Assembly (NCBI RefSeq): GCF_036421855.1
Contig: NZ_JAZGOK010000011.1
DNA: 64,000 nucleotides
Reading direction: 5' to 3' (one strand)
DNA from: Georgenia_B sunbinii
GTDB lineage: Bacteria; Actinomycetota; Actinomycetes; Actinomycetales; Actinomycetaceae
The position numbers were made by a program, and so were the translations under genes. The notes under the pieces are model-generated. The model saw only the letters and a list, made by a program, of their open reading frames with translations, was not told the DNA's origin and made no database searches. This document shows positions 1-8,712 of the stretch, piece by piece. Every line of letters begins with the position of its first letter. The stretch's first letter is position 1.

Positions 1-83
1 TCGGGCAGCCGGTCGGCCCACGTACGGAGCCACTTCCCGGGGCTGACACCGGGGACGAACCCGACGCGGAACGGCTCGACCAT
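1..83 (-). CDS. LysR-type substrate-binding protein, N-terminal fragment
   Basis: Only the first 27 codons are in the window; the gene runs off the left edge. The visible start reads MVEPFRVGFVPGVSPGKW, which resembles the opening of the periplasmic-binding-like domain of LysR-family regulators found beside DUF5997 genes in actinobacteria. No helix-turn-helix region is visible ahead of it, so this may be a stand-alone substrate-binding-domain protein. The ATG at 81-83 is supported by a TAGTCT -10 element at 90-95, exactly 6 nt upstream on this strand, which implies a leaderless mRNA. It is divergent from the DUF5997 gene, with 22 bp between the starts. The family call rests on a short stretch and on context. 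Confidence 0.5.
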   Translation of the reverse strand, partial: MVEPFRVGFVPGVSPGKWLRTWADRLP

Positions 84-105
84 GTGCTGAGACTACGCTG
101 CAGGG
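84..105. promoter_or_regulatory. Compact divergent promoter with two overlapping -10 elements
   Basis: The whole 22-bp space between two divergent start codons holds TACGCT at 94-99 (plus strand) and TAGTCT at 90-95 (minus strand). Both fit the TANNNT -10 consensus, they share two base pairs, and each ends exactly 6 nt before its start codon. Both transcripts would be leaderless. The motifs are seen directly; promoter activity is inferred. Confidence 0.6.
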
Positions 106-495
106 ATGGCCAAGCCCCAGACGATGAAATCCCTGACCGCCGCGCGCAAGCTCGGGGTGCTGCTCGACGCCACCCCGGAGGACTTCCGCAGCCGCGACAT
201 CAGCCGTGACGAGCTCGACGAGCTGCAGGGAAACCCACCCGAGTGGCTGCGCGAGCTGCGCCGTGAGGGACCCCACCCACGTTCGGAGGTGGCGCGCCGG
301 CTCGGTGTCTCCAACTCCGGCCTCGCCCGCGGTGGGCTGACCGAGCCGCAGACGACGGCGCAGATCAAGGCGCTCCTCGACGAGCCGCCCGCGTGGCTGG
401 TCGCCGAGCGTGCCACTCAGACGCAGGTCCGCGCGGAGGAGGCCCGGCTGCGGGCACGTGCCGGCGGAGAGACCGCGGGCGGCGCCGGACGGTAG
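106..495 (+). CDS. DUF5997 family protein
   Basis: A 129-residue soluble protein that opens MAKPQTMKSLTAARKLGV and contains PPEWLRELRREGPHPR and GLARGGLT, hallmarks of the actinobacterial DUF5997 family. Function is unknown. The middle (about residues 60-90, RSEVARRLGVSNSGLARGG) looks like a short helix-turn-helix-like segment, and the C-terminal third is charged and helical. It is divergent from a LysR-like gene, a pairing common in actinobacteria. The ATG is supported by TACGCT 6 nt upstream. It is convergent with the ABC permease gene that ends at 511. Confidence 0.85.
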   Translation: MAKPQTMKSLTAARKLGVLLDATPEDFRSRDISRDELDELQGNPPEWLRELRREGPHPRSEVARRLGVSNSGLARGGLTEPQTTAQIKALLDEPPAWLVAERATQTQVRAEEARLRARAGGETAGGAGR

Positions 496-510
496 CCGCC
501 GGGCCCGCCG

Positions 511-1254
511 CTACTCGTCCCAGCGGAAGTAGCGGCTCGCCAGCCCCACGCCGAGCAGCGCCCACACCGCGAGCACCGCGAGCGCGGTGAGGTCGACGAG
601 GCCGGTGGTCGCCAGCGCGCGCAGGGACTCACCGAGGGCGCCGGGCGGCAGGTAGCCCATGACGGCGCCGAGCGGCTCCGGCAGCAGCCCCAGCGGCATG
701 AGCAGGCCGCCGCCGAGCACCATGAGCGCGAACAGCAGGTTGGCGATCGCCAGCACCGCCTCGGGCCGCAGCGTGCCGCCGACGACGAGGGCGAAGGACA
801 CGAAGGTCGCCGCGCCGAGCAGCACCAGCGCGGTACCGCCGAGCAGCTGGGCGGGCCCGATCCCGGCCGGGCGCCAACCCACCGCGGCGGCGGTGCCGGC
901 GAGCACGACGACCTGGACGACGAGCACGCACAGCACGGCGCCGAGCTTGCCGGCGAGCAGGCCCTGCGGGCCGAGCGGTGTGGTGCCGAGCATCCGCAGC
1001 ACCCCGCCGCGCCGGTCGAAGGCGATGGCGATCGCCTGCGAGGTGAAGGCGGTGGCAGCCACCGACATCGCGAGCGCACCGCCGAGCGCGGCCGCGGCGC
1101 GCGGCTCGGGCAGCGGCACCAGCTCGGTCGACGCGAGCACGACGACGGCGATCACCGGCAGCAGGATCGTCAGCAGCAGCTGTTCGCCGTTGCGGAGGAC
1201 GGCGATGGTCTCGAAGCGGGTCTGGGCCAGGATCCGCCGGCCGGTGGCCCTCAT
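511..1254 (-). CDS. ABC-2 type transporter permease
   Basis: A 247-residue integral membrane protein with about six hydrophobic segments. An N-terminal cytoplasmic helix (RRILAQTRFETIAVLRNGEQ) leads into the first membrane span, as in ABC-2 drug and heme exporter permeases. Its start overlaps the end of the ATPase gene by 4 bp (ATGA), so the two are translationally coupled and form one exporter. A similar pair lies beside sufR in mycobacteria (the Rv1456c-Rv1458c region), but the substrate is not known. Family call is firm; substrate is open. Confidence 0.85.
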   Translation of the reverse strand: MRATGRRILAQTRFETIAVLRNGEQLLLTILLPVIAVVVLASTELVPLPEPRAAAALGGALAMSVAATAFTSQAIAIAFDRRGGVLRMLGTTPLGPQGLLAGKLGAVLCVLVVQVVVLAGTAAAVGWRPAGIGPAQLLGGTALVLLGAATFVSFALVVGGTLRPEAVLAIANLLFALMVLGGGLLMPLGLLPEPLGAVMGYLPPGALGESLRALATTGLVDLTALAVLAVWALLGVGLASRYFRWDE

Positions 1255-2207
1255 GCCGCCTCACCGACCCGCATCTGGCGGCCGGTGAGCGCGAGGAAGG
1301 TGTCCTCCAGCGTGGGCCGGGTCAGGGCCACCTCGCAGCCCGGCCAGCCGAGCGCCGTCAGCGCGGTGGCGACCGCGGCCAGCGTCGCGGCGTCAGTGGT
1401 GGCGTCGGTCGCGGTCACGACCACCCGGTCACCGTCGGCACGCAGCTCGAGCCCCGCCGTCGTCGGCTGGTCGCGGAGCCCGGCGGCGAGCCGCTCGGCG
1501 GTGAGTCCCGACGGTGGCCGCACCCACACGTGAGGGTCGCCGCGCAGCTCGCCCGGGGTACCGGCGGCGACCACCTGGCCGCGGTCGACGACGACGACGT
1601 GGTCGGCCAGCTCCTCGGCCTCGGTCATCAGGTGCGTGGTGAGCACGATCGAGGTGCCGGCGGCACGCAGGTCGGTGATGAGGTCCCACACGGCGAGGCG
1701 CGACTGCGGGTCGAGCCCGGCGGTCGGCTCGTCGAGGAAGACCAGCTCGGGCTCGCCGACGATCGCGCAGGCCAGCGCCAGCCGCTGCCGCTGGCCGCCG
1801 GAGAGTCGCCGCACCCGGGTGCCGGCCACCTCGCCGAGGCCGAGGCGCTCCATCAGCGGAGCCGCGGCGCCGGGCCGGTCGTGGAGCCGCGCGACGTGCT
1901 GCAGCACGCTCCCGGCGGGCGGCGCGAGCGGCAGCCCGCCTTCCTGGAGCATGACGCCGACGACGTGGCGCAGGTGGGTGGCGGCGTCGGCGGAGCTGCG
2001 GTCGAGGCCGAGGACCTCGATCCGGCCGGCGTCCGGCCGTCGCAGGCCCTCGCAGCACTCGATGGTGGTCGTCTTGCCGGCACCGTTGGGACCGAGCACG
2101 GCGGTGAGGGCGCCCCGAGCGGCGACGAGGTCGAGGTCACGGACGACGTCGCGGCTGCCGTAGCGCTTGGCGAGCCCCGTGACGTGCAGGGCAGGGGAGT
2201 CAGGCAC
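1251..2207 (-). CDS. ABC transporter ATP-binding protein (ABC-2 exporter partner)
   Basis: A 318-residue nucleotide-binding subunit. It has Walker A (GPNGAGKTTT), the signature (LSGGQRQRLALA), Walker B (LVFLDEPTAGLD) and the switch histidine (LTTHLM). A C-terminal extension of about 90 residues follows the core, as in DrrA/CcmA-like multidrug exporters. I chose the GTG at 2205-2207 (MPDSPALHVTG) because TACGCT lies exactly 6 nt upstream, the spacing seen at many starts here. A GTG at 2213 and longer in-frame starts are possible, but the extra residues do not look like this family. It is divergent from sufR and coupled to the permease gene downstream. Confidence 0.85.
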   Translation of the reverse strand: MPDSPALHVTGLAKRYGSRDVVRDLDLVAARGALTAVLGPNGAGKTTTIECCEGLRRPDAGRIEVLGLDRSSADAATHLRHVVGVMLQEGGLPLAPPAGSVLQHVARLHDRPGAAAPLMERLGLGEVAGTRVRRLSGGQRQRLALACAIVGEPELVFLDEPTAGLDPQSRLAVWDLITDLRAAGTSIVLTTHLMTEAEELADHVVVVDRGQVVAAGTPGELRGDPHVWVRPPSGLTAERLAAGLRDQPTTAGLELRADGDRVVVTATDATTDAATLAAVATALTALGWPGCEVALTRPTLEDTFLALTGRQMRVGEAA

Positions 2208-2343
2208 CGCCACAGCGTACGTGCTGCCCGAGCGCCGCCGGTGAGGGTCGCCTTGCTTGCCCGGAATCATTTCAGCAACGAGACTGTTACCTATATCTGA
2301 CAGGTCCGGGTCCGGGCTCACACCTGCGTAGAGGGGGCTGCTC
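2208..2343. promoter_or_regulatory. Intergenic control region between ABC exporter and sufR
   Basis: The leaderless -10 element TACGCT of the ABC gene occupies 2214-2219 on the minus strand. An AT-richer island lies at about 2262-2298 and includes TATATC at 2292-2297; it is the likely core of the suf promoter, but no clean -35/-10 pair stands out. SufR family members bind their own promoter, so an operator is expected here. I could not identify the palindrome reported for mycobacterial SufR. A strong ribosome binding site (GAGGGGG) lies at 2331-2337 before the sufR ATG. Confidence 0.45.
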
Positions 2344-3069
2344 ATGCACGATGCCATCGATGACGTCGACACCACCACGCAGGAGCGTGTCCTCTCGCTG
2401 GTCGTCGAGCACGGGCCGATCAGTGCCGTCGAGCTCGCCGAGCGACTCGTCCTCACCCCGGCGGGCGTCCGTCGCCACATCGCCAGCCTCGAGCGCCACG
2501 ACCGGATCATCGTCCACGACCCCGCCGGCCCCGAGCAGCGGCGCCGTGGCCGTCCCGCGCGCTACTACGTCGCCACCGACACCGGCCGGGCCGGCCTCTC
2601 CGGCGCCTACTCCGACCTCGCCACCCAGGTGCTGGACTTCTTGGCAACGTCCGCCGGCCCGGAGGCCGTCGAGGAGTTCGCCGAGACCCGGGTCCGGCAG
2701 CTGGAGGAGCGGTACACGCCGGCGGTGCAGCAGGCCGAGGGTGGTGTCCGGGGCCGGGCGCAGGCGCTGGCCACCGCGCTCACCGCCGACGGCTACGCTG
2801 CCACCGTGCGGGACGTCGGAGCTGGCACGATGGCCCTCCAGCTGTGCCAGGGCAACTGCCCGGTGCTCGCCGTCGCCGAGGCGTACCCCCAGTTGTGCGA
2901 CGCCGAGACCAGGGCGTTCTCCCGGCTGCTGGACGTCCATGTCCAACGACTTGCCACGCTGGCTGGCGGCGAGCACGTATGCACCACCCACGTCCCCACC
3001 ATCCCGCTCGACCGACCGCAGGCACGCACCACGACGTCACCGACCGGTGACGACACGGAAGGAAACTGA
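2344..3069 (+). CDS. sufR: SufR, Fe-S-sensing transcriptional repressor of the suf operon
   Basis: A 241-residue ArsR/DeoR-like regulator. The N-terminal winged helix (about residues 12-75) contains the HTH region ISAVELAERLVLTPAGVRRH and a basic wing (RRRGRPARYY). Cysteines in CQGNC, PQLC and EHVC are the presumed ligands of the regulatory Fe-S cluster. Known family members bind their own promoter in the holo form and release it when clusters are short. It is the first gene of the operon, and its TGA overlaps the sufB ATG by one base. The start is supported by GAGGGGG seven bases upstream. Confidence 0.93.
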   Translation: MHDAIDDVDTTTQERVLSLVVEHGPISAVELAERLVLTPAGVRRHIASLERHDRIIVHDPAGPEQRRRGRPARYYVATDTGRAGLSGAYSDLATQVLDFLATSAGPEAVEEFAETRVRQLEERYTPAVQQAEGGVRGRAQALATALTADGYAATVRDVGAGTMALQLCQGNCPVLAVAEAYPQLCDAETRAFSRLLDVHVQRLATLAGGEHVCTTHVPTIPLDRPQARTTTSPTGDDTEGN

Positions 3070-4520
3070 TGACGACTCCCACGCAGCAGCAGGTCGATCC
3101 TGCGGCGCCGATGACCCAGGACCAGACGATCGCGGAGATCGGCAGCAACTACAAGTTCGGCTGGCACGACAGCGACGAGGCCGGTGCCACCGCCCAGCGC
3201 GGACTGTCGGCCGACGTCGTGCGCAACATCTCGTCACTCAAGGACGAGTCGGAGTGGATGCTGAAGCGACGGTTGCGCGCGCTGGACCTGTTCGACAAGA
3301 AGCCGATGCCGAACTGGGGCGCGGACCTCTCGGGCATCCACTTCGACAACATCAAGTACTTCGTGCGCTCCACCGAGCGGCAGGTGACCAGCTGGGAGGA
3401 CCTCCCGGAGGACATCAAGACCACCTACGACCGGCTCGGCATCCCCGAGGCGGAGAAGCAGCGCCTCGTCGCCGGCGTGGCGGCGCAGTACGAGTCGGAG
3501 GTCGTCTACCACCAGATCCGTGAGGACCTGGAGGAGCAGGGTGTCATCTTCATGGACACCGACACCGCGCTCAAGGAGCACCCCGAGGTTTTCAAGGAGT
3601 ACTTCGGCAGCGTCATCCCTTCGGGTGACAACAAGTTCGCCGCGCTCAACACCGCGGTGTGGTCCGGTGGCTCCTTCGTCTACGTGCCCAAGGGCGTCCA
3701 CGTGGAGATCCCGCTCCAGGCCTACTTCCGGATCAACACCGAGAACATGGGCCAGTTCGAGCGCACGCTGATCATCGCCGACGAGGGCTCGCACGTGCAC
3801 TACGTCGAGGGCTGCACGGCGCCCATCTACGACAGTGACTCGCTGCACTCCGCGGTCGTGGAGATCATCGTCAAGAAGGACGCGAGCGTCCGCTACACGA
3901 CCATCCAGAACTGGTCGAACAACGTCTACAACCTGGTGACCAAGCGCGCCACCGTCGAGGCCGGCGGCAGCATGGAGTGGGTCGACGGCAACATCGGCTC
4001 CAAGGTGACGATGAAGTACCCGGCGATCTACCTCATGGGCGAGCACGCCCGCGGTGAGACGCTGTCGGCCGCCTTCGCCGGCGCCGGCCAGCACCAGGAC
4101 ACCGGCGCCAAGATGGTGCACATGGCCCCCAACACCTCCTCCTCGGTGGTGTCGAAGTCGGTGTCGCGCAACGGTGGACGGTCCTCCTACCGCGGCCTGG
4201 TGCAGGTGCTCGAGGGCGCGACGAACTCGAAGTCGACCGTGCTGTGCGACGCGCTGCTCGTCGACACCATCTCGCGCACCGACACCTACCCGTACGTCGA
4301 CGTCCGCGTCGACGACGTCGAGATGGGCCACGAGGCGACCGTCTCCAAGGTGAGCGCGGACCAGCTCTTCTACCTCATGTCCCGCGGGATGACCGAGTTC
4401 GAGGCGATGGCGATGATCGTGCGTGGTTTCATCGAGCCGATCGCGCGCGAGCTGCCGATGGAGTACGCCCTGGAGCTCAACCGTCTTATCGAGCTGCAGA
4501 TGGAAGGGTCCGTCGGCTGA
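3069..4520 (+). CDS. sufB: SufB, Fe-S cluster scaffold subunit of SufBCD
   Basis: A 483-residue beta-helix protein of the SufBCD complex, the scaffold on which Fe-S clusters are assembled in the cytosol. The sequence is typical throughout, for example GSNYKFGWHDSDEAG near the start, VYVPKGVHVEIPLQAY, EGCTAPIYDSDSLH and MEWVDGNIGSKVTMKYP. Length matches bacterial SufB (about 470-490), and no intein interrupts it, unlike several mycobacterial SufB genes. It overlaps sufR by 1 bp and sufD by 1 bp, so one polycistronic message is likely. Confidence 0.97.
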   Translation: MTTPTQQQVDPAAPMTQDQTIAEIGSNYKFGWHDSDEAGATAQRGLSADVVRNISSLKDESEWMLKRRLRALDLFDKKPMPNWGADLSGIHFDNIKYFVRSTERQVTSWEDLPEDIKTTYDRLGIPEAEKQRLVAGVAAQYESEVVYHQIREDLEEQGVIFMDTDTALKEHPEVFKEYFGSVIPSGDNKFAALNTAVWSGGSFVYVPKGVHVEIPLQAYFRINTENMGQFERTLIIADEGSHVHYVEGCTAPIYDSDSLHSAVVEIIVKKDASVRYTTIQNWSNNVYNLVTKRATVEAGGSMEWVDGNIGSKVTMKYPAIYLMGEHARGETLSAAFAGAGQHQDTGAKMVHMAPNTSSSVVSKSVSRNGGRSSYRGLVQVLEGATNSKSTVLCDALLVDTISRTDTYPYVDVRVDDVEMGHEATVSKVSADQLFYLMSRGMTEFEAMAMIVRGFIEPIARELPMEYALELNRLIELQMEGSVG

Positions 4521-5740
4521 TGACCAGCACCGCCGCGCCCGCACCCTCACCAGACAAGGAACCCATGAAGACCGACTACTCCCATGCCGTCGCCGATGGC
4601 GCCCACAGCCACGCGGGCCCTCAGCCCGCCGGGCAGCGTTTTACCTCCTTCGGGCTCGCGGACTTCCCGGTCCCCAACGGCCGCGAGGAGGACTGGCGCT
4701 TCTCGCCGGTCGACCGCTTCCAGAAGCTGTTCGCCGGCGAGCTGACCGGGCCGGTGCCGACGATCACCGTCGAGGCCGCGCCGGGCGTCACCACCGAGCA
4801 GGTCGGCCGTGACGACGAGCGGCTCGGCCGTATCGGCCAGCCCGTAGACCGGGTGTCGGCCGCTGCCTGGAACTCGTTCACCGAGGCGACCGTCATCACG
4901 GTCGGGGCCAAGCAGACCCCGGAGCAGGTGACCTCGGTGACGATCACCGGCGCCGGTGACGACGCTCCCGCCGCCCAGCACGTCCTCATCGTCGCCGAGG
5001 CGCACTCCGAGGCCACCGTCATCCTCAACCATGTCGGTCCGGTCCAGCTGGGCCAGACCGTCGAGGTCGATGTGCGCGACGGTGCACGCCTGACGCTCGT
5101 CTCGCTGCAGGAGTGGGATGCGGGCAGTGTGCACCTGAGCTCGCACCGGTCCCGCGTGGGCCGCGACGCCAAGCTCAAGCACGTCGTCGTCACCCTCGGT
5201 GGCGACGTCGTGCGGCTGACCCCGGACGCGGTGCTCGCGGAGCCCGGCGGCGAGGTGGAAGGCATCGGCATGTACTTCACCGACGCCGGTCAGCACCAGG
5301 AGCACCGTCTCCTCGTCGACCATGTCGCCCCCAACTGCATCTCGCGGGTCACCTACAAGGGTGCGCTGCAGGGCCAGGACGCCCACGCCGTCTGGATCGG
5401 TGACGTCGTCATCCGGGCCGAGGCCGAGGGCACCGACACCTACGAGCTCAACCGCAACCTCGTCCTCTCCGAGGGCGCGCGGGCGGACTCGGTGCCGAAC
5501 CTGGAGATCGAGACCGGGGAGATCCAGGGGGCCGGCCACGCCAGCGCCACCGGTCGCTTCGACGACGAGCAGCTGTTCTACCTGCGCTCGCGTGGCATCC
5601 CGGAGATCGAGGCCCGTCGGCTCGTCGTCCTCGGGTTCTTCGCTGCGCTCATCAACCAGATCGCGGTGCCCAGCCTCACCGATCGACTCACCGAGGCGAT
5701 CGAGAAGGAGCTGGAGCAGCACGAGGGCATCGCGGCATGA
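4520..5740 (+). CDS. sufD: SufD, SufBCD complex subunit
   Basis: A 406-residue paralogue of SufB that forms the SufB-SufD heterodimer held by SufC. The family core (SUF beta-helix) spans roughly residues 130-370 and includes DTYELNRNLVLSEGARADSVPNL in pieces and the C-terminal YLRSRGIPEIEARR motif. The ATG at 4520 overlaps the sufB stop. A second ATG at 4565 has a better ribosome binding site (AAGGA at 4556-4560) and would give 391 residues, so the true start is uncertain. The gene overlaps the Rieske gene by 4 bp (ATGA). Confidence 0.95.
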   Translation: MTSTAAPAPSPDKEPMKTDYSHAVADGAHSHAGPQPAGQRFTSFGLADFPVPNGREEDWRFSPVDRFQKLFAGELTGPVPTITVEAAPGVTTEQVGRDDERLGRIGQPVDRVSAAAWNSFTEATVITVGAKQTPEQVTSVTITGAGDDAPAAQHVLIVAEAHSEATVILNHVGPVQLGQTVEVDVRDGARLTLVSLQEWDAGSVHLSSHRSRVGRDAKLKHVVVTLGGDVVRLTPDAVLAEPGGEVEGIGMYFTDAGQHQEHRLLVDHVAPNCISRVTYKGALQGQDAHAVWIGDVVIRAEAEGTDTYELNRNLVLSEGARADSVPNLEIETGEIQGAGHASATGRFDDEQLFYLRSRGIPEIEARRLVVLGFFAALINQIAVPSLTDRLTEAIEKELEQHEGIAA

Positions 5741-6084
5741 CGGCCCAGTACGTGTGCGACACCGGCGACCTCGAACCGGGCGAGGCCATGCGCGTCGACC
5801 TCGAGGATGTCGACGGCCGCCCCGTACCGGTCTCCATCGTGCGCGACGAGGCCGGGGAGTTCCATGCCATCTCCGACATCTGCTCCCACGGGCAGGTCAG
5901 CCTGTCCGACGGTGACGTGGAGGACTGCACCATCGAGTGCTGGCTCCACGGCTCACGTTTCGATCTGCGCAGCGGCAAGCCACTGAGCCTGCCGGCCACC
6001 CAACCCGTGCCCGTCTACGGCATCTCGGTCGAGGGCGACAGCGTGCTCGTCGACATCGACGTGACCGTCACTGCCGGCGCCTGA
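5737..6084 (+). CDS. Rieske-type [2Fe-2S] ferredoxin of the suf operon
   Basis: A 115-residue Rieske domain protein. The ligand motifs are Cys-X-His (ICSHGQ) and Cys-X2-His (CWLHGSRFD), and the fold is the non-heme dioxygenase ferredoxin type. Similar genes sit between sufD and sufC in many actinobacterial operons and are presumed to carry electrons during cluster assembly or repair. The exact role is not established. It overlaps sufD by 4 bp, and a 31-bp gap separates it from sufC. Confidence 0.93.
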   Translation: MTAQYVCDTGDLEPGEAMRVDLEDVDGRPVPVSIVRDEAGEFHAISDICSHGQVSLSDGDVEDCTIECWLHGSRFDLRSGKPLSLPATQPVPVYGISVEGDSVLVDIDVTVTAGA

Positions 6085-6115
6085 CCGACTCAGACCCAAG
6101 GAAGAAGAAACCCGA

Positions 6116-6874
6116 ATGTCCAAGCTTGAGATCAAGAACCTCCACGTCGACGTCATTACCCAGGACGGCCCCAAGCCGATCCTCAAGGGCGTCGACCTCA
6201 CCATCAACAGCGGCGAGATCCACGCGATCATGGGCCCCAACGGGTCCGGCAAGTCGACGCTCGCCTACGCCATCGCCGGCCACCCCAACTACGAGGTCAC
6301 CGATGGCGAGGTGCTGCTCGACGGCGAGAACGTCCTCGAGATGACGGTCGACGAGCGTGCCCGCGCCGGCGTCTTCCTCGCCATGCAGTACCCGGTCGAG
6401 GTGGCCGGGGTGTCGGTGTCGAACTTCCTGCGCACCGCCAAGACCGCCGTCGACGGCGAGGCCCCGGCGCTGCGCCACTGGGTCAAGAACATGAACGAGG
6501 CCATGGGCAAGCTGCGCATGGACCCCGACTTCGCCCAGCGTGACGTCAACACCGGGTTCTCCGGCGGCGAGAAGAAGCGCCACGAGATCCTGCAGATGAA
6601 GCTGCTCAAGCCGCGTTTCGCGATCCTTGACGAGACCGACTCCGGGCTCGACGTCGACGCGCTGCGCATCGTCGGCGAGGGCGTCAACAGCGCCCAGGCC
6701 GACACCGGTGCCGGGATCGTGCTCATCACCCACTACACGCGGGTGCTCGAGCACATCAAGCCCCACTTCGTCCATGTCTTCGTGGACGGCCGCATCGCCG
6801 AGCAGGGTGGCCCGGAGCTGGCCAGCCAGCTCGAGGACGAGGGCTACGACAAGTACGTCTCGGCTGCAGTCTGA
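6116..6874 (+). CDS. sufC: SufC, ATPase of the SufBCD complex
   Basis: A 252-residue ABC-type ATPase that is cytosolic and not a transporter; it drives conformational change of SufB-SufD. Walker A (GPNGSGKST) lies near residues 40-48. The signature is FSGGEKKRHEIL and Walker B is FAILDETDSGLD. The DETDSGLD form and MQYPVEVAGVS are specific to SufC. A purine-rich ribosome binding site (AAGGAAGAAGAAA) precedes the ATG. It lies between the Rieske gene and sufS in the same transcript. Confidence 0.97.
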   Translation: MSKLEIKNLHVDVITQDGPKPILKGVDLTINSGEIHAIMGPNGSGKSTLAYAIAGHPNYEVTDGEVLLDGENVLEMTVDERARAGVFLAMQYPVEVAGVSVSNFLRTAKTAVDGEAPALRHWVKNMNEAMGKLRMDPDFAQRDVNTGFSGGEKKRHEILQMKLLKPRFAILDETDSGLDVDALRIVGEGVNSAQADTGAGIVLITHYTRVLEHIKPHFVHVFVDGRIAEQGGPELASQLEDEGYDKYVSAAV

Positions 6875-6899
6875 CCGAGACCGACCGGAGAGGACGACG

Positions 6900-8219
6900 A
6901 TGAGTGCACCGGCCACCACACCCGCGACCGGCTCGGGCGCGCTGAGCGCCGCCGAGCTGGCGGCGGTCCGCGCCGACTTCCCGATCCTGCAGCGGACGAC
7001 GCGCAGCGGCCGGCCACTCGTCTACCTCGACAGTGCGGCCACCTCGCAGAAGCCGCAGTGCGTCATCGACGCCGAGCAGGACTTCTACGAGCAGCGCAAC
7101 GCCGCCGTCCACCGCGGCGCGCACCAGCTCGCCGAGGAGGCCACTGAGGCCTACGAGCAGGCCCGGGCTGCCGTCGCCCGGTTCGTGGGGGTCGCGGACG
7201 ACGAGATCGTCTGGACGAAGAACGCCACCGAGGCGCTCAACCTCGTCACCTACGCAATGTCCAACGCGTCCCTGGGGCGCGGCGGTGACCGGGCGCGGGA
7301 GCTGTTCGGCCTTGGCCCGGGCGACGAGATCGTCGTCACCGAGGCCGAGCACCACGCCAACCTGGTGCCGTGGCAGGAGCTGTGCGCCCGCACCGGCGCC
7401 ACGCTGCGCTGGATCGGGCTCGACGACGACGGCCGGTTCGACACGGCCACCTTCGACGTCATCACCGAGCGCACCCGGGTGGTGGCCTTCACCCATGCCT
7501 CGAACGTCACCGGCGCGGTGAGCCCGGTCGAGGCCATCGTGTCGCGGGCGAACGCCGTCGGCGCGCTGACGGTGCTCGACGCCTGCCAGAGCGCCGCCCA
7601 CCTGCCGCTGGACCTTGGTGCCCTCGGCGTGGACTTCGCGGCGTTCTCCGGCCACAAGATGCTCGGCCCCACCGGGATCGGGGTGCTCTACGGCCGTCGC
7701 GAGCTGCTCGCGGCGCTGCCGCCGTTCCTCACCGGTGGCTCGATGGTGCAGGTGGTGACCATGGCGGGCAGCACCTACGCCGACGCCCCTACCCGGTTCG
7801 AGGCGGGCACCCAGATGGTCGCCCAGACCGTGGGGCTGCACGCAGCCGTGGACTACCTGGCCGAGCTCGGGATGCCGGCGCTGGCGGCGCACGAGGCCGA
7901 GCTCACCACCCGAATCCTCGAGGGCATCGCGTCGGTGCCGGGGGTACGGGTGATCGGCCCGCAGGACACGACGGACCGGCTCGCCGTCGTCGCCTTCTCG
8001 GTCGACGGCGTCCACCCGCACGACGTCGGGCAGCTGCTCGACGACGCCGGCATCGCGGTCCGGGTGGGCCACCACTGCGCCCAACCGGTCCACCAGCGGC
8101 TCGGGGTGCACTCCTCGGCGAGGGTGTCGGCGGGAATTTACACCACTGCGGAGGAGGTTGACTCCTTTGTGGAGCAACTAGGACAGGTACGGCACTTCTT
8201 CGGGGTGAACCATGGCTGA
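6900..8219 (+). CDS. sufS: SufS, group II cysteine desulfurase
   Basis: A 439-residue PLP enzyme that takes sulfur from L-cysteine as a persulfide and hands it to SufU. The PLP lysine is K253 in SGHKMLGPTG, and the catalytic cysteine is C393 in RVGHHCAQP, both in the expected context. The ATG at 6900 follows GGAGAGGACG. The N-terminal 20 residues are a low-complexity extension before the conserved core (VRADFPIL). Its last 8 bp overlap the sufU start, which suggests coupled synthesis of donor and acceptor. Confidence 0.96.
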   Translation: MSAPATTPATGSGALSAAELAAVRADFPILQRTTRSGRPLVYLDSAATSQKPQCVIDAEQDFYEQRNAAVHRGAHQLAEEATEAYEQARAAVARFVGVADDEIVWTKNATEALNLVTYAMSNASLGRGGDRARELFGLGPGDEIVVTEAEHHANLVPWQELCARTGATLRWIGLDDDGRFDTATFDVITERTRVVAFTHASNVTGAVSPVEAIVSRANAVGALTVLDACQSAAHLPLDLGALGVDFAAFSGHKMLGPTGIGVLYGRRELLAALPPFLTGGSMVQVVTMAGSTYADAPTRFEAGTQMVAQTVGLHAAVDYLAELGMPALAAHEAELTTRILEGIASVPGVRVIGPQDTTDRLAVVAFSVDGVHPHDVGQLLDDAGIAVRVGHHCAQPVHQRLGVHSSARVSAGIYTTAEEVDSFVEQLGQVRHFFGVNHG

Positions 8220-8712
8220 CGCGATGACACAGCTCTACCAGCAGGTCATCCTCGACCACTCCCGCGAGCGGCACGGCGCGGGGGAGCTAGACCCGTACGA
8301 CGCCGAGTCGTTCCAGGTCAACCCGACCTGCGGCGACGAGGTCACCCTGCGGCTGCGCCTGGAGCACCTCGCCGGTGGCCCTCGAGTGGCCGAGATCGGC
8401 TGGCAGGGTCAGGGCTGCTCGATCTCCCAGGCCTCGCTCTCGGTGCTCAACGACCTCGTCACCGGACGGACCGTGCACGAGGTCGACACCCTCAACGAGA
8501 CCTTCCGAGAGCTTATGCACGGCCGCGGCCAGGAGCTGACCGAGGAGAAGCAGGACCTGCTCGAGGACGCCTCGGCGTTCACCGGCGTGGCGAAGTTCCC
8601 GGCGCGCATCAAATGCGCGCTGCTCGGGTGGATGGCGCTGCGCGACGCCCTCGCCCACGCGCTGACCAGTGAGCCCGCGACGGCGGGCACGGACAAGGAG
8701 AACGACCGATGA
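8212..8712 (+). CDS. sufU: SufU, zinc-dependent sulfur acceptor
   Basis: A 166-residue SufU-type protein. Zn/sulfur ligands are at the expected places: C40 and D42 in PTCGDE, C69 in GQGCSISQAS and C135 in RIKCALLGW. The insertion between the second and third cysteines (GRGQELTEEKQD) marks SufU rather than IscU. SufU exchanges its zinc ligand with SufS and carries the persulfide to SufBCD. It overlaps sufS by 8 bp and sufT by 4 bp. Confidence 0.95.
   Translation: MADAMTQLYQQVILDHSRERHGAGELDPYDAESFQVNPTCGDEVTLRLRLEHLAGGPRVAEIGWQGQGCSISQASLSVLNDLVTGRTVHEVDTLNETFRELMHGRGQELTEEKQDLLEDASAFTGVAKFPARIKCALLGWMALRDALAHALTSEPATAGTDKENDR

Noticed and set aside
2262..2298. SufR operator candidate (AAC-N6-GTT around 2277-2288)
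   Set aside because: The arms are too short and do not match the mycobacterial or cyanobacterial SufR motif; reported only as a control region.
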